NCBI RefSeq assembly: GCF_002140715.2
Contig: NZ_NGLE02000001.1
Location: forward strand, 414,001 to 478,000
Direction: 5' to 3'
Source of the DNA: Enterococcus sp. 4G2_DIV0659
GTDB lineage: Bacteria > Bacillota > Bacilli > Lactobacillales > Enterococcaceae
DNA length: 64,000 nt
Positions 1 through 10,370 of this stretch are shown here, piece after piece (positions within the stretch are counted from its first letter, which is position 1; the number at the start of each line of letters is the position of its first letter). Below the pieces are notes generated by a model, which was not told where the DNA came from, made no database searches, and saw nothing but the letters and a program-made list of their open reading frames with translations. The translations under genes were made by a program, and so were the position numbers.

Positions 1-826
1 CATCGACTCGTGTACCAACTTTTTTCTCTCCTTTGCTTTTGATCATAACCTCAGATGCAGTCAAGTATTTTATTCCTGGAATGTCATAGATTTTTCCAGA
101 AATGATTTTAGGTAAATAAAAAGCTAATTTAAAGAAATTTAATTTAGGCAAAATCGTCAAATGAAACAGTCCATCATCAGGTGACGCTGAATCATCAAAG
201 TTTGTGTAACCACCAACTGAATTCGTCATTGTAATCGTTACAAGTTGGGTTTTCCCTTGCCATTGTTCTTTTCCTGCAGTTATTTCTAGACGATACCTTT
301 TTTTCTTGGCTAGTAATTTGAAAAAATTTCTTATAAAAATCAATTTACCATACTTTTGTTTATCTTCTTGACTGATTCGAGCTGCAGTATCAGCCAAAAT
401 ACCGATTGTCATGGTGCTAACAATAACCTGATCGTTGATTGTTCCATAATCGATTTTTCTAGTATGACCAGCTAAAATCACATCTGCTGCTTCTTCAAAT
501 TTCGTTGGAATAGTTAAAACTTTTGCCATATTATTAACCGTCCCACCGGGCAATAAACCTACATTTAAATGAGGGAGTTCATTTTTGAAATCAGCAATAT
601 TATGGTTGATCGTTCCATCACCACCGATAAAAATAAGCGTGTCTATCTTTTCTTTTTTTGCCTTTTCAACTGTTTTAGCGCCATCGCAATCTGGTCCAAC
701 TTGCTCTAATAGAAAGTGCACATCTGTCTTCCCTTGCTCTTTGGCATAGGTCACAAATTGTTCTGCTAACTCTTTCCCTTTATCTTTACCAGATGTTTCG
801 TTAAAAAGAATCATTACATTTTCCAT
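1..826 (-). CDS. Diacylglycerol/lipid kinase family protein (3' end outside window)
   Basis: YegS/DgkB-type lipid kinase, which phosphorylates diacylglycerol or a related lipid with ATP at the membrane face. The start is the ATG at 826, preceded by a strong GAGGAGG Shine-Dalgarno. The N-terminal catalytic fold shows the nucleotide-binding GGDGTIN motif near residue 68 and the following LLPGGTVNN loop near residue 91, both hallmarks of the DAGK catalytic domain. About 275 codons are visible and the C-terminus runs off the left edge, so the exact subfamily cannot be settled. It lies downstream of pepT on the same strand, separated by a hairpin at 901-936, so it is probably transcribed separately. 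Confidence 0.9.
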   Translation of the reverse strand, partial: MENVMILFNETSGKDKGKELAEQFVTYAKEQGKTDVHFLLEQVGPDCDGAKTVEKAKKEKIDTLIFIGGDGTINHNIADFKNELPHLNVGLLPGGTVNNMAKVLTIPTKFEEAADVILAGHTRKIDYGTINDQVIVSTMTIGILADTAARISQEDKQKYGKLIFIRNFFKLLAKKKRYRLEITAGKEQWQGKTQLVTITMTNSVGGYTNFDDSASPDDGLFHLTILPKLNFFKLAFYLPKIISGKIYDIPGIKYLTASEVMIKSKGEKKVGTRVD

Positions 827-900
827 TGATTTGCCTCCTCAGTCGCATAGAATTAAAATAAACGGTAGAAATACAAACAACACCTTTTTAAATAAGCTGA

Positions 901-936
901 AATTCACAAAAATTTGAAAAGCAATTTTCGTGAATT
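901..936. terminator. Inverted repeat between pepT and the lipid kinase gene
   Basis: AATTCACAAAAATT (901-914) pairs with AATTTTCGTGAATT (923-936) around a short loop. It sits just after pepT and before the kinase gene on the minus strand. The U-tract is poor on either strand, so it may be a weak terminator or an RNA-processing structure. Confidence 0.5.
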
Positions 937-1017
937 CCCTCTTATTTCTAAGAGTAAAACGCTTCTTCATATACCCTGGCATTTACTCTTTATGATCTTT
1001 TTTACCATCGATAACCA

Positions 1018-2247
1018 TTATTTGGCATTATTTTCAGCAATTTTCACAATGACATTTGTTGCTTTTTCCATTGCTTGCAAGGATACATATTCAAAGCGTC
1101 CATGCATATTTTCACCACCAGCAAAAATATTAGGCGTTGGAATCCCTAGATAAGAAATTTTTGACCCATCCGTTCCCCCGCGTACAGGTTCTATCAACGG
1201 CTTAATACCTAATTCGATCATAGCATTTTTTGCTAATTCGATAATGCTCATATCTTTTTTGATTACTTCACCCATATTATAATACTGATCAAACAGATCG
1301 ATTTGAACACGTTCTTGATCAAATTTTTGATTAATTGTTGCTTGGATTTTAGTGATCAACTCTTTTCGTGCTTCAAATCTTTCACGGTTATGATCTCTGA
1401 TGATATATGTCATTTTTGCTTCTTCTGGTGAGCCACTCATTTCAGCTAAATGGAAGAATCCTTCAGCACCATCTGTTTTTTCCGGCACTTCGTCTTCCGG
1501 TAATTGGTTGTGAAAATCAATGGCTAATTGCAAGGCATTAATCATCGTATTTTTTGCTGTTCCAGGGTGAACATTTTTTCCTTGAATCGTAATCTCTGCT
1601 TGAGCCGCATTGAATGTTTCATATTGCAATTCACCAACTGGACCGCCATCCATCGTATAGGCAAAATCAACATCAAACTGCTCTACATCGAATTTATCTG
1701 CGCCAACACCGATTTCTTCATCTGGGCCAAACGCCACACGGATTCTGCCATGTTTAATTTCTGGATTGTTGATTAAGATTTCCATTGCTGTCATAATTTC
1801 AGCAATACCAGACTTATCATCTGCACCAAGTAATGTTGTACCGTCTGTTGTGATTAACGTTTGGTTTTTATAATTTTTTAGATTAGGAAAATCTGTCGTA
1901 TTTAAGGTGAATTTTCCTTCTTTATCTAATTTAATTGTTGATTCTCCATCATAGTTTTCAATCACTTGAGGATTTACACCTACAGCGTTGAAATCAGCTG
2001 TATCCATATGTGCAATAAAGCCAATTGAACGAACGTCTTTTGCTACATTACTTGGCAACGTAGCAATCACAAAACCATTGGCTTCGTTGTAAGTAACATC
2101 AGCCATACCAAGATCTTCTAATTCTTTTTTCAACGTTTGTGCAAAATCTACTTGTGTTTGTGTTGAAGGGGTAGTTGTACTTTTTGGATTTGAACGTGTT
2201 TCTGTTTTAACGTAGCGTAAAAAGCGGGGCAATAAATTTTCATACAT
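1018..2247 (-). CDS. pepT: Peptidase T (tripeptide aminopeptidase)
   Basis: Cytosolic zinc aminopeptidase of the M20B family that releases N-terminal residues from tripeptides. The 409-residue length is normal for PepT. Visible metal-site motifs are AHMDTAD near residue 80, GADDKSG near 142, the catalytic PDEEIG near 175, and a C-terminal histidine in [10 protein letters not shown] near 380. The start [19 protein letters not shown] is canonical for the family. It follows the nif3-like gene by 22 bp on the same strand and is probably cotranscribed with it. The protein is complete. Confidence 0.96.
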   Translation of the reverse strand: MYENLLPRFLRYVKTETRSNPKSTTTPSTQTQVDFAQTLKKELEDLGMADVTYNEANGFVIATLPSNVAKDVRSIGFIAHMDTADFNAVGVNPQVIENYDGESTIKLDKEGKFTLNTTDFPNLKNYKNQTLITTDGTTLLGADDKSGIAEIMTAMEILINNPEIKHGRIRVAFGPDEEIGVGADKFDVEQFDVDFAYTMDGGPVGELQYETFNAAQAEITIQGKNVHPGTAKNTMINALQLAIDFHNQLPEDEVPEKTDGAEGFFHLAEMSGSPEEAKMTYIIRDHNRERFEARKELITKIQATINQKFDQERVQIDLFDQYYNMGEVIKKDMSIIELAKNAMIELGIKPLIEPVRGGTDGSKISYLGIPTPNIFAGGENMHGRFEYVSLQAMEKATNVIVKIAENNAK

Positions 2248-2269
2248 GGATAAGTTCCTTCTTTCTGTT

Positions 2270-3388
2270 TTATCTAAATTGAAAAGGGTTCGTGTTTACC
2301 TCGGATTCAATAAACGTAATGTCCCAATTGTATTCTTTTTTCCATTGATTGAATAGTTCTACTAGATGTTCTTTACATAGTTGTTCGATATAGTGACCTG
2401 GGTCGATTACAGACAACCCTTCTGTCAACATATCATGACCTGTATGATAATAAACATCACCGGTAATGTATACATCTGCTTGTTTTTTGATCGCATCACG
2501 GAAAAATTTTTCGCCGCTGCCACCACAAATAGCCACTCGTTGGATCATTTTGGTCTCATCTTCAGCGACAATTCTTAGACCATCTAAATGAAATTTCTCC
2601 TTTACAATAGAAGTAAACTCTTTTAAAGAAATTGGTTTTGTTAACTGTCCAACTCTTCCTAAACCATATTCTTCGGTATGATTTTCAATCGTATACACAT
2701 CATACGCTGGCTCTTCGTAAGGATGAGCGTCAAGCATTGCTTGAACGACTTTACTTTGAAGGGTTTCAGGAAAGATAACTTCTATCTTTACTTCTTGAAC
2801 AGCTTCTTCTTTATCGATTTTTCCTATTGTCGGATCAGCGCCCGCTGTAGGCGTAAATCGACCTGTTCCCACTACAGAATAGCTTGTGTTTTTGTAATTA
2901 CCTTGTGTTCCAGCACCTGCCTTACCAAGCGCTTGACGCATATGTCCAGCATCATCCGCTGGCACAAAAACGGCTAGCTTCTTATAGGTAATCGTATGTG
3001 TTTTGGTTAAATAGGTCGTCTCCTGAATGTCTAATAGTTCGCAAAACCAATCATTTAAGCCATTATGAATAATATCCATATTTGTATGGGCGGCAAAAAC
3101 AGCGATGTCATGTTTTAGTAAATCGGCATACATTTTTGTTTGGAGATCATCTGTGTCCAAACGTTTTACCGGTCTAAAAATCGGTGGATGTTTCGCAATA
3201 ATCAAATCTACTTGTTTTTCAATAGCTTCGGCTACGACTTCTGGTCGAACATCTAACGTTACCATAACGCGGTTTAGTTGTTTGTTCAGTGTACCAATAT
3301 GCAACCCAACAGGATCTCCTGCTTCAGCTAACCATTGAGGGCAATAAGCTTCAAACCGTTCAATGAATTTATTTCCATCAAGACTCAT
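2270..3388 (-). CDS. Nif3-like dinuclear metal centre hexameric protein
   Basis: Member of the NIF3/YqfO family, hexameric proteins with a two-metal site whose physiological reaction is not established; some are described as GTP cyclohydrolase I type 2-like. At 372 residues it is the long form with the central PII-like insertion (roughly residues 125-225, including [19 protein letters not shown]). Candidate metal ligands are in AKHPPIF near residue 65, AAHTNMD near 100, and the C-terminal [10 protein letters not shown] and DPGHYIE. Its start overlaps the end of trmK by 11 bp, the usual Firmicute pairing, indicating translational coupling. Confidence 0.93.
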   Translation of the reverse strand: MSLDGNKFIERFEAYCPQWLAEAGDPVGLHIGTLNKQLNRVMVTLDVRPEVVAEAIEKQVDLIIAKHPPIFRPVKRLDTDDLQTKMYADLLKHDIAVFAAHTNMDIIHNGLNDWFCELLDIQETTYLTKTHTITYKKLAVFVPADDAGHMRQALGKAGAGTQGNYKNTSYSVVGTGRFTPTAGADPTIGKIDKEEAVQEVKIEVIFPETLQSKVVQAMLDAHPYEEPAYDVYTIENHTEEYGLGRVGQLTKPISLKEFTSIVKEKFHLDGLRIVAEDETKMIQRVAICGGSGEKFFRDAIKKQADVYITGDVYYHTGHDMLTEGLSVIDPGHYIEQLCKEHLVELFNQWKKEYNWDITFIESEVNTNPFQFR

Positions 3389-4088
3389 GGGATAAAACCT
3401 CCTTGATTTCAGCGATTTCTTGCTCTATTTGTTGGATTCTAGCGTGTTGGTCACCAGCAGCTTTTGATAATTGTATCAAAATGCGTTGCCGCTGAGTTAA
3501 TTCTCCTTGCCATTTTTTATGGAAAATTGGTGATCGTTTTTTTAGCAATATCGGTCCAAACAATCGCTCTTTTTCTGTGTATGCTTGTCTGGTCGACTGT
3601 CTAGAAGCAACAATGATTTCATAGATTTTATTATTTTCTTCTAAGATATCTTCTTCAACAATTGTATATCCATGAACAGTTAACCAATCGCGTAGTGTTT
3701 TTTCTCCAATGTTCGGTTGTAACACTAGATATTCATTTCCATTTAATCGCTGATTATTCCAGCCTGCTTCTAATATATCACGGATTAAAGCGCCGCCCAT
3801 TCCGCAAATTGTCACTGCATTGATTGCATCCGTCGGCTCTATAGCATCTAGTCCATTGGCTAAGCGGACCGTTATTTTTTCGTCCAATCCATTTTTTCTT
3901 ACTTGTTTTTTAGCCGATTCATAGGGTCCTTTGACTACTTCACCAGCAACTGCAAAATCAAGTTTGTTTTGTAACATCAAGGCAACTGGTAAATATGCAT
4001 GATCTGAGCCGATATCCGCTAAACGACTTTTTTCGGGAACAAATTCCCCGACATGTTTTAAACGTTTTGATAATTGATTTTCATTCAT
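3378..4088 (-). CDS. trmK: tRNA (adenine(22)-N(1))-methyltransferase
   Basis: TrmK (YqfN) methylates N1 of adenine 22 in the tRNA D-arm using S-adenosylmethionine. The Rossmann SAM-binding motif LADIGSDHAYLPVAL lies near residues 23-37, and VTICGMGGALI near residue 92 corresponds to the catalytic-side motif IV region. A lysine- and glutamate-rich coiled-coil tail (about residues 180-236) is typical of the family. Length is 236 residues. It is the first gene of a trmK-nif3-pepT run. A likely promoter is upstream on the minus strand, an extended -10 TGGTATAAT near 4110-4120. Confidence 0.93.
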   Translation of the reverse strand: MNENQLSKRLKHVGEFVPEKSRLADIGSDHAYLPVALMLQNKLDFAVAGEVVKGPYESAKKQVRKNGLDEKITVRLANGLDAIEPTDAINAVTICGMGGALIRDILEAGWNNQRLNGNEYLVLQPNIGEKTLRDWLTVHGYTIVEEDILEENNKIYEIIVASRQSTRQAYTEKERLFGPILLKKRSPIFHKKWQGELTQRQRILIQLSKAAGDQHARIQQIEQEIAEIKEVLSHES

Positions 4089-4287
4089 TCGTCATCTTCC
4101 TCCGTGGCTATTATACCATTGAAAAAAGGGGTTGAAAACTTTGACACAAACATAGTGACTGAATAAGTGGAAAAAGGAGGAGCAACAGCTACGCTACGTT
4201 TCGATCATATTAAATTCTAAATGTGAAAGCACTAAGATTGGGCGTTTTTTTCTTTCTCTGAGTTAAACGCTTATCGCTGAACCTTAT
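4089..4287 (-). promoter_or_regulatory. trmK upstream region with extended -10 promoter
   Basis: This gap between the MutS-like gene and trmK (both minus strand) contains, reading on the minus strand, TGGTATAAT followed by CACGGAGGAAGA and the trmK start. The -35 is weak (TTTTCA at 17 bp). A GCGTTT/AAACGC inverted repeat near 4233-4270 may end the MutS-like transcript. No small gene is seen. Confidence 0.5.
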
Positions 4288-6186
4288 TCATCCATTGTTT
4301 TTTCTTGCTTGCATTTCTTTCTTTAATTTCTTGTAGGCTTTTTTTGACCCTCGTTCTAAGTCTCTTTGTTTCTTTCGTTCGTGGTAGTCTTCAAACAATG
4401 AGTCTAGGTCATAGTTTGGCGGATATAGGTCGCTTGCGCTTCTTTCTAGTTTTAGTTGGCGTTTATGAACTGTCTTTTTTTCGTTATCAACGTATATGAT
4501 TGCCTTATCGGTCATCTCTATCTGATCATAGATTAGTACGATTTCTTTTTTTTCAGTCCAAAATACACGATCGCCTTTTTGATAGGTTGGAAATACCCGT
4601 GGTGCTTCTGTTTTAGCTGTGTTTTTAGAGAATCGGTATTTTTCTGTTGAATACTCACGTGTCTGCAGATAAGTTTGTGCTTGTTTGACTACGGTTTTCT
4701 CTAAATTCATTTTATTAGCGATCCAAAAGGCATTGCTTTCTCCTGTTTCGCCCAAAATCAATTGATATTTTGGTGTGAGTGTTTCTGCATCAAAGGCCAT
4801 CGCTGCTGTGATAAAGTCTTCATGTTGTTCTGAGAATCGCTTGATTTCACCATAATGAGTGGTGGTTAAGATGATACTGCCTTTTTTATAAAAAGCTTCC
4901 ATGATAGCTATGGCCAAGGCTGCTCCTTCATTTGGTTCGGTTCCGCTACCGACTTCATCTAATAAAATTAAACTATTTCCTTTTGTTTTGGCTAAAATTT
5001 CAGAGATGTTCCCCATATGTCCCGAAAAAGTACTCAATGCGTTTTCAATACTTTGTTGATCCCCAATATCAACAAAAATTTGATCAAAAATAGCAATATT
5101 GGTACCAATATCTGCGATTATTTGCAGACCAATCATTGTTTGTAATGAAATTAATGCAATAGTCTTTAAAACAACTGTTTTGCCACCAGCATTTGGGCCA
5201 GTAATGGTTAATCCACGATACTCTTTGCCTATTGACAAATTCAATGGTACAGCGGACTCGCCTAACAGCGTATGTTTTACATTTACAAACTCAATGATAC
5301 CGTCTTGATTTAGTTTAGGTTCTATACCGTTGATTTCTCTACTATATTTTGCACGTGCAAAAATCATATCGTATTGGGCAATGATTTCTAAATTTGATTG
5401 AATTGTGTTCATTTGTTCAGCAATCAATCCAGTTAAGGTTGAGAGAATTTGATACACTTCCGTCGCTTCTTCCATCTTTAATTGATAGAGTTTGTCATTA
5501 AGTTTTATCACACCTGCAGGTTCGACAAAAACAGTTGTGCCCTTTGAAGATAGCTCAACAATTGTGCCTGTTATTTGATTTTTATAAGTTGCTTTGATCG
5601 GTATAGTATAACGGTCATTTTTCTTAACGATGATTGCTTCTTGAATTTTCGATTTATTTTGTGCTTGTCGAAGAAAGGATTGTAGTTTCGTTTCGATTTC
5701 TTTGTCACATTCTTGAAGTGATCTTCGGATTTTTCGCAATTCCCGACTGGCATCATTTTCGATTTGATTGTTACGAATGACTTGATAAATTTCTTTTTCA
5801 ATCTCAGGAAATACCTGTAATGATTTACCATATTTCGCTAAAAGCGGCGCTATCCATTCATTTTTTTCCATAAATTGCTGAATCAAACGATTACTTCTCA
5901 AAAAATCTGCATAGCTGACTAATTCGCTTGGATCTAAAATAAACCCCTTTTCTACTTGATTGGTCAATTGTTTAATAGTGTTTAATCCCATAAACGGCGC
6001 ATGTAATTGAGCATCCAATAGCGCTTTTGCTTCTGAAGTTTCTTGCAGTCGTTTTTTTACAACATCGATTTTATTGCTCGGTTTTAAATTTTGGATCAAT
6101 TCTTTTCCGTAAGAACTAACCGCATGATTTTCTAGTGTTTCTTTGATTTGATTAAATTGTGTTTTTGTATAGGTTTCTTGGTTCAT
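4288..6186 (-). CDS. MutS2-like ATPase lacking the Smr nuclease domain
   Basis: MutS-family ATPase of the MutS2 branch, which acts on branched DNA or stalled ribosomes rather than in mismatch repair. Core and lever helices occupy roughly residues 1-300. The Walker A motif TGPNAGGKT is near residue 330, the Walker B motif LILLDEVGSGTEP near 408, and the ABC-type signature STFSGHMGN lies between them. A small beta-rich segment (GDRVFW) follows, and the protein ends in a very basic tail. At 632 residues it is about 150 short of standard MutS2 because the C-terminal Smr endonuclease domain is missing, so it should not be annotated as an endonuclease. The start has a good AAGGAGAT ribosome site. 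Confidence 0.85.
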   Translation of the reverse strand: MNQETYTKTQFNQIKETLENHAVSSYGKELIQNLKPSNKIDVVKKRLQETSEAKALLDAQLHAPFMGLNTIKQLTNQVEKGFILDPSELVSYADFLRSNRLIQQFMEKNEWIAPLLAKYGKSLQVFPEIEKEIYQVIRNNQIENDASRELRKIRRSLQECDKEIETKLQSFLRQAQNKSKIQEAIIVKKNDRYTIPIKATYKNQITGTIVELSSKGTTVFVEPAGVIKLNDKLYQLKMEEATEVYQILSTLTGLIAEQMNTIQSNLEIIAQYDMIFARAKYSREINGIEPKLNQDGIIEFVNVKHTLLGESAVPLNLSIGKEYRGLTITGPNAGGKTVVLKTIALISLQTMIGLQIIADIGTNIAIFDQIFVDIGDQQSIENALSTFSGHMGNISEILAKTKGNSLILLDEVGSGTEPNEGAALAIAIMEAFYKKGSIILTTTHYGEIKRFSEQHEDFITAAMAFDAETLTPKYQLILGETGESNAFWIANKMNLEKTVVKQAQTYLQTREYSTEKYRFSKNTAKTEAPRVFPTYQKGDRVFWTEKKEIVLIYDQIEMTDKAIIYVDNEKKTVHKRQLKLERSASDLYPPNYDLDSLFEDYHERKKQRDLERGSKKAYKKLKKEMQARKNNG

Positions 6187-6569
6187 TGATATCTCCTTTT
6201 CTTTTGGAGATACCTATCTTTTATGAATAACGGAAAGAATATGCAGATAGATGTAAACGAAAAAAGCAATAAAGGCACCTGCCCTTATCGCTCATGATTC
6301 AACAAATATAGATGACTAAAATGTACAGTCTATCAAGTATTTATATGAGATAAGATAGGTATCAAACTTAGGTATGCCAAAGAAGCCTTCTAAAAATGGC
6401 TAATTTCTTCAGCTATTCATTTCCTTGGGTTTAGATACTTACACTCACAAAAACACCTCAATGGCTTTCTTTGGTTATTCATTTCTCGCTACGAGTATAC
6501 CTCAGTTTTTTGCCTCAGTCAATCTTTACCCAGCATGAAACAATCTATTGGTTATTCGCTTGCTCTTTA
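6187..6569. other. 383-bp gap with nested imperfect inverted repeats
   Basis: No gene is seen between glgA and the MutS-like gene. The stretch holds two imperfect inverted repeats: AGGTATCAAACTTAGG at 6357-6372 against CCTTGGGTTTAGATACTT at 6423-6440, and GCCAAAGAAGCC at 6376-6387 against GGCTTTCTTTGG at 6463-6474. Because the arms interleave, they could form alternative folds. This could be the 3' end of the glg transcript or a decayed repeat element. Confidence 0.35.
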
Positions 6570-8006
6570 CTACAATCCTACTACCTTTTGATATAGCTCT
6601 AAGTAAAGTTGGCTGGATTTGTTCCAGCTAAAATCTTTTTTCATTGCTGTTTTAACTAAATGCTCCCATGTTGTTTGATCATTCCGATATAAATCAAGAG
6701 CCATTTGTGTGGCATACCTTAAATAATATGCACGAAACTCAGAAAAACCAAAACCAGTCCCCTCTTTTTTCACAGGATCAAATGGAACAACCGTGTCTTT
6801 TAGACCGCCAATTTCATGAACAATCGGCAACGCCCCATAACGCATAGCAATCATTTGAGAGAGTCCGCAAGGTTCTGTTGCAGAAGGCATCATAAATAAG
6901 TCGGAACCCGCGTAAATCAACTGGGCCAGTTCTACATCAAAGGTGAGCGTTGCTTTCAATGTATTCGGATATCGTTCACTAAAGGATCGAAAAGAACGTT
7001 CAATTTCAGGATCTCCTGTCCCTAGTAAAACAAGTTGAATATCATTTTCCAATAATTTGCCTAACTCCTCTAAGAGCAGTTGGAAGCCTTTTTGAAACGT
7101 CAGTCGACTGACAATCCCAATCAATGGCACTTCTTCACGAATTGGCAAATTCATTTTTTTTTGCAAAGCTTGCTTGTTCTGTTTTTTTCCAGATAGTTCT
7201 TCCACTGAAAAATTTGCTGGAATGAGCTTGTCGGTCTCAGGATCATTTAGCTCATAATCGATTCCGTTTAATATCCCACTTAACTTTCCCTCTTCCAAAC
7301 GTAAAACGCTGTCCAACCCGAAACCAAACTCTGATGTTTTTATCTCTTGTGCGTAGCTTGGACTAACTGTATTTATTCGATCGGCATAGATAATACCCGT
7401 TTTTAAATAATTAAGTCCATCACTAAATCGAACAATATCATTATCATGACTAATTAGTTCCAGTCCAAACAAATCAAGCAATGAATTAGAACTATACGAG
7501 CCTTGAAATTCAATATTATGGATGGTTAAAATTGTTTTTATTTTAGAATATGCAGAGTTTGCTTGGTACTTTTTCTTTAGTAAAAAAGGGATCATCGCTG
7601 TATGGAAATCATTAATGTGAATAATGTCAGGAAAAAATTTGATGTGCTGCAACATTTCGATAATAGCTAAAGAAAAGAAGGCAAAGCGTTCGCTATCATC
7701 TTCATAGCCATATAAATGTTCACGATCAAAATAATAGTTGTTATCAATAAAATAATACGTTACGTTATTCATGACGAAACGTTTGATCCCACAATATTGG
7801 TGCCGCCAACCAACATCTACATAAAATGAGGTAAGCTCTTCGCATTGTTCCTTGAAGATGTTAGGCATTTTGGTGAAATAAGGCAATACCACAGAGAGAT
7901 GTTCTCCTTTTTTAGCTAATTCTTTTGGTAACGATGCGGCCACATCACCTAGACCGCCTGTTTTGAAAAAGGGGGCACACTCTGCTGACGCAAATAATAT
8001 ATCCAT
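6570..8006 (-). CDS. glgA: Glycogen synthase (ADP-glucose)
   Basis: GT5-family glycosyltransferase that extends alpha-1,4-glucan using ADP-glucose. The N-terminal KTGGLGD motif (residues 15-21) is the ADP-glucose-binding signature, and a C-terminal glycosyltransferase-1 domain contains GIVSRLTFQKGF near 295 and PSATEPCGLSQMIAMRYG near 375, which includes the catalytic E-x7-E motif. Length of 478 residues is normal. It is last in the glgB-glgC-glgD-glgA run, 3 bp after glgD, with a GGGAGG ribosome site. No glycogen phosphorylase follows, unlike the glgBCDAP operon of Bacillus. Confidence 0.96.
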   Translation of the reverse strand: MDILFASAECAPFFKTGGLGDVAASLPKELAKKGEHLSVVLPYFTKMPNIFKEQCEELTSFYVDVGWRHQYCGIKRFVMNNVTYYFIDNNYYFDREHLYGYEDDSERFAFFSLAIIEMLQHIKFFPDIIHINDFHTAMIPFLLKKKYQANSAYSKIKTILTIHNIEFQGSYSSNSLLDLFGLELISHDNDIVRFSDGLNYLKTGIIYADRINTVSPSYAQEIKTSEFGFGLDSVLRLEEGKLSGILNGIDYELNDPETDKLIPANFSVEELSGKKQNKQALQKKMNLPIREEVPLIGIVSRLTFQKGFQLLLEELGKLLENDIQLVLLGTGDPEIERSFRSFSERYPNTLKATLTFDVELAQLIYAGSDLFMMPSATEPCGLSQMIAMRYGALPIVHEIGGLKDTVVPFDPVKKEGTGFGFSEFRAYYLRYATQMALDLYRNDQTTWEHLVKTAMKKDFSWNKSSQLYLELYQKVVGL

Positions 8007-8009
8007 GGC

Positions 8010-9158
8010 TCATACCTCCCTAATCACATCGGCTGAAACAATTTGATTTTTTTGAATTACTATCGGCTTTCCCTTGGTTCCCACGATCCGCACTCCAGCA
8101 TCAACAATAACATTCTTATCTAAAATAGCATATTCGATTACTGCATTTTCAGCTACTTTAGCATTAGACATTAGGATCGAGTCCTTGATTTTAGCTCCTT
8201 TTTTGATGACTGTTCTCCTTGAGACTAGACTATTTTCCAACTTTCCTTCAATAATACAGCCTGTTGCGCATTGACTATTTTTTACACTTGATTCTGCAGA
8301 ATAATAAGTTGGCACTTCATTTCTTCTTTTCGTGTAAACTTTTTGTTTTGCATACATCAATGCTCGAAATTTTTTCTCATCAAGCATATCCATATTCGCT
8401 TGATAATAAGAGGCAACGTCAATAATGTTGCTTAAATATCCAGTGTATTCATGTGCTGTTGTTTGAACGTCACTGATTCTCTCTCTAAAAAATTCGTTAA
8501 GATTGATTGGGCTATCTTGTTGTTGCCCAATACTCAGTTGCTCAATCAGCCAATTTGTCTGAATAATGTAGATATTCATTGAGAGATTTAATGCTCTTAT
8601 TTCTTTAGAATCCGGATTTTTTTTGTAAATTTCCTCCACATGTCCATTCTCGTCAATTTGAAGAAGTGCATCTTCTTTTGATAGATGAGCATCTTCCATT
8701 TTCTTATAGACAACAGTTATTGGGTTATTATGGGATTGATGTGTTTTCAAAACAGCATTGAGATCAATCGTGCATAACATATTGCTACCCATAAAAACAG
8801 TGTATTCTGATTCAGACTTTTCAAGATAATCAATAATCGATGCGTAATAAGGAAGACCTTGCGCTTTTTCTTTTATAAAATCTTGATAAAAGTAAACGAA
8901 ATAGCGATTTTGTAATGAATCTAAATGCCACTCTCTACCGCCTCCGATATGATCGAAAACAGAGCGTGTTTCTCCTTCATTAAAGATCATAAAAATCGAA
9001 TGAACATTGGCATTGGCAATACTTGAAAGAGGGAAATCGATCAATCGATACTTACAATCAAATGGTAATGTATCTAACGGTCGATTTTCTGTTAGTGGCA
9101 ACAGTTCTTGAAATCTTGTGACATTTCCTAAAATGGCACACATTTTATTCGTTTTCAT
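8010..9158 (-). CDS. glgD: Glucose-1-phosphate adenylyltransferase regulatory subunit GlgD
   Basis: Non-catalytic or weakly catalytic partner of GlgC in Firmicutes; the heterotetramer makes ADP-glucose from ATP and glucose-1-phosphate. The N-terminal nucleotidyltransferase fold is present, but the usual GGxGTRL pyrophosphorylase loop is replaced by [10 protein letters not shown], the known GlgD pattern. The C-terminus (from about residue 285) carries left-handed beta-helix hexapeptide repeats. The ATG at 9158 is preferred over the adjacent GTG because GGAG sits about 8 bases upstream of it. The gene overlaps the glgC end, so translation is likely coupled. Confidence 0.95.
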   Translation of the reverse strand: MKTNKMCAILGNVTRFQELLPLTENRPLDTLPFDCKYRLIDFPLSSIANANVHSIFMIFNEGETRSVFDHIGGGREWHLDSLQNRYFVYFYQDFIKEKAQGLPYYASIIDYLEKSESEYTVFMGSNMLCTIDLNAVLKTHQSHNNPITVVYKKMEDAHLSKEDALLQIDENGHVEEIYKKNPDSKEIRALNLSMNIYIIQTNWLIEQLSIGQQQDSPINLNEFFRERISDVQTTAHEYTGYLSNIIDVASYYQANMDMLDEKKFRALMYAKQKVYTKRRNEVPTYYSAESSVKNSQCATGCIIEGKLENSLVSRRTVIKKGAKIKDSILMSNAKVAENAVIEYAILDKNVIVDAGVRIVGTKGKPIVIQKNQIVSADVIREV

Positions 9159-10290
9159 CACTTTTCACTCCGATCACTTCTGAATAACCGATTACCGCGA
9201 TTGTTCCTTCTTGATAAATGTGTTCATGATCTCCTACAATTGCGTCTTCTCCGATAATTGCATTTTTGATTTGAACCTGTTTGCCAATCTTCGCACCAGG
9301 CATGATTACGCTATTTTCTATGATTGACCCAACTTTTACTTGAACATCTATAGATAAAATACTATTTTTGACAGTTCCAGCTACATAACAACCATCTCCA
9401 ATTAATGAATGTTCAACAGAAGCTGATTCAGTAATAAAATGTGGCGGTGAAATCATATTTTTTGAAAACATACGCCAATTTTTATTTCTCATATCTAAAT
9501 GATTGTTCAATTCGATAAATTCCATGCTAGCTTCCCATAAAGAATCAATCGTCCCAACATCTTTCCAATAACCATTAAAATGATACGCATATACATTTTC
9601 ATCGGCTTCCAAATAGGACGGAATTACATGTTTACCAAAATCTAACATCTGTCCATCTTTGGCATAGCTATTCACCAACACTTTTCTCAAACAAGCCCAA
9701 TTGAAAATATAGATCCCCATTGATGCTAGATTACTTTTCGGTTTGGCTGGTTTTTCATCAAATTCGATAATGCGATCCTTTTCATCTGTATTCATGATGC
9801 CAAATCTGGAGGCTTCTTTCATCGGCACTTCAATCACCGCGACCGTCAAAGAAGCGTCATTTGCAATGTGCTCGTCCAACATTTCATCGTAATTCATTTT
9901 ATAAATATGATCTCCTGATAAAATCAATACATACTCTGGATTCATCTGATCGATATAAGCAATATTCTGGTAAATAGCATGCGCAGTTCCTTCAAACCAT
10001 TTTTCGCCATCAGAGCTGGAATAAGGTTGTAAGATCGTTACCCCAGAATCAATGCCATCTAAACCCCAGCTAGAACCATTGCCAATATGGCTATTAAGCG
10101 CTAATGGTTGATATTGCGTCACCACTCCGACATTTTTAATACCAGAATTGATACAATTACTTAATGTAAAATCTATGATTCGATATCTGCCGCCAAAAGG
10201 TACTGCTGGTTTTGCGATATTTTTCGTTAATTTGCCTAAACGCGTTCCTTGTCCTCCAGCTAAAATCATTGCAAGCATTTCTGTCTTCAT
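9145..10290 (-). CDS. glgC: Glucose-1-phosphate adenylyltransferase catalytic subunit
   Basis: ADP-glucose pyrophosphorylase, the committed step of glycogen synthesis. It shows the N-terminal loop [13 protein letters not shown] (residues 11-23), the substrate motif [11 protein letters not shown] near 102, the catalytic-region motif [12 protein letters not shown] near 125, and a C-terminal hexapeptide beta-helix. Length 381 is standard. It sits between glgB and glgD. A short perfect hairpin, GGGTGA/TCACCC (10298-10314), covers the region just before the start where a ribosome site is expected, which could modulate initiation. Confidence 0.96.
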   Translation of the reverse strand: MKTEMLAMILAGGQGTRLGKLTKNIAKPAVPFGGRYRIIDFTLSNCINSGIKNVGVVTQYQPLALNSHIGNGSSWGLDGIDSGVTILQPYSSSDGEKWFEGTAHAIYQNIAYIDQMNPEYVLILSGDHIYKMNYDEMLDEHIANDASLTVAVIEVPMKEASRFGIMNTDEKDRIIEFDEKPAKPKSNLASMGIYIFNWACLRKVLVNSYAKDGQMLDFGKHVIPSYLEADENVYAYHFNGYWKDVGTIDSLWEASMEFIELNNHLDMRNKNWRMFSKNMISPPHFITESASVEHSLIGDGCYVAGTVKNSILSIDVQVKVGSIIENSVIMPGAKIGKQVQIKNAIIGEDAIVGDHEHIYQEGTIAVIGYSEVIGVKSDENE

Positions 10291-10370
10291 ATATTGCGGG
10301 TGACATAATCACCCTGCCCCCTTTCAAAAACGCATGTTCATTTTTTAGATTACTTTTTTACCTTTCACCT

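Noticed and set aside
5571..5831. 86-codon minus-strand frame inside the MutS-like gene
   Set aside because: Lysine-rich shadow of the real gene in another frame.
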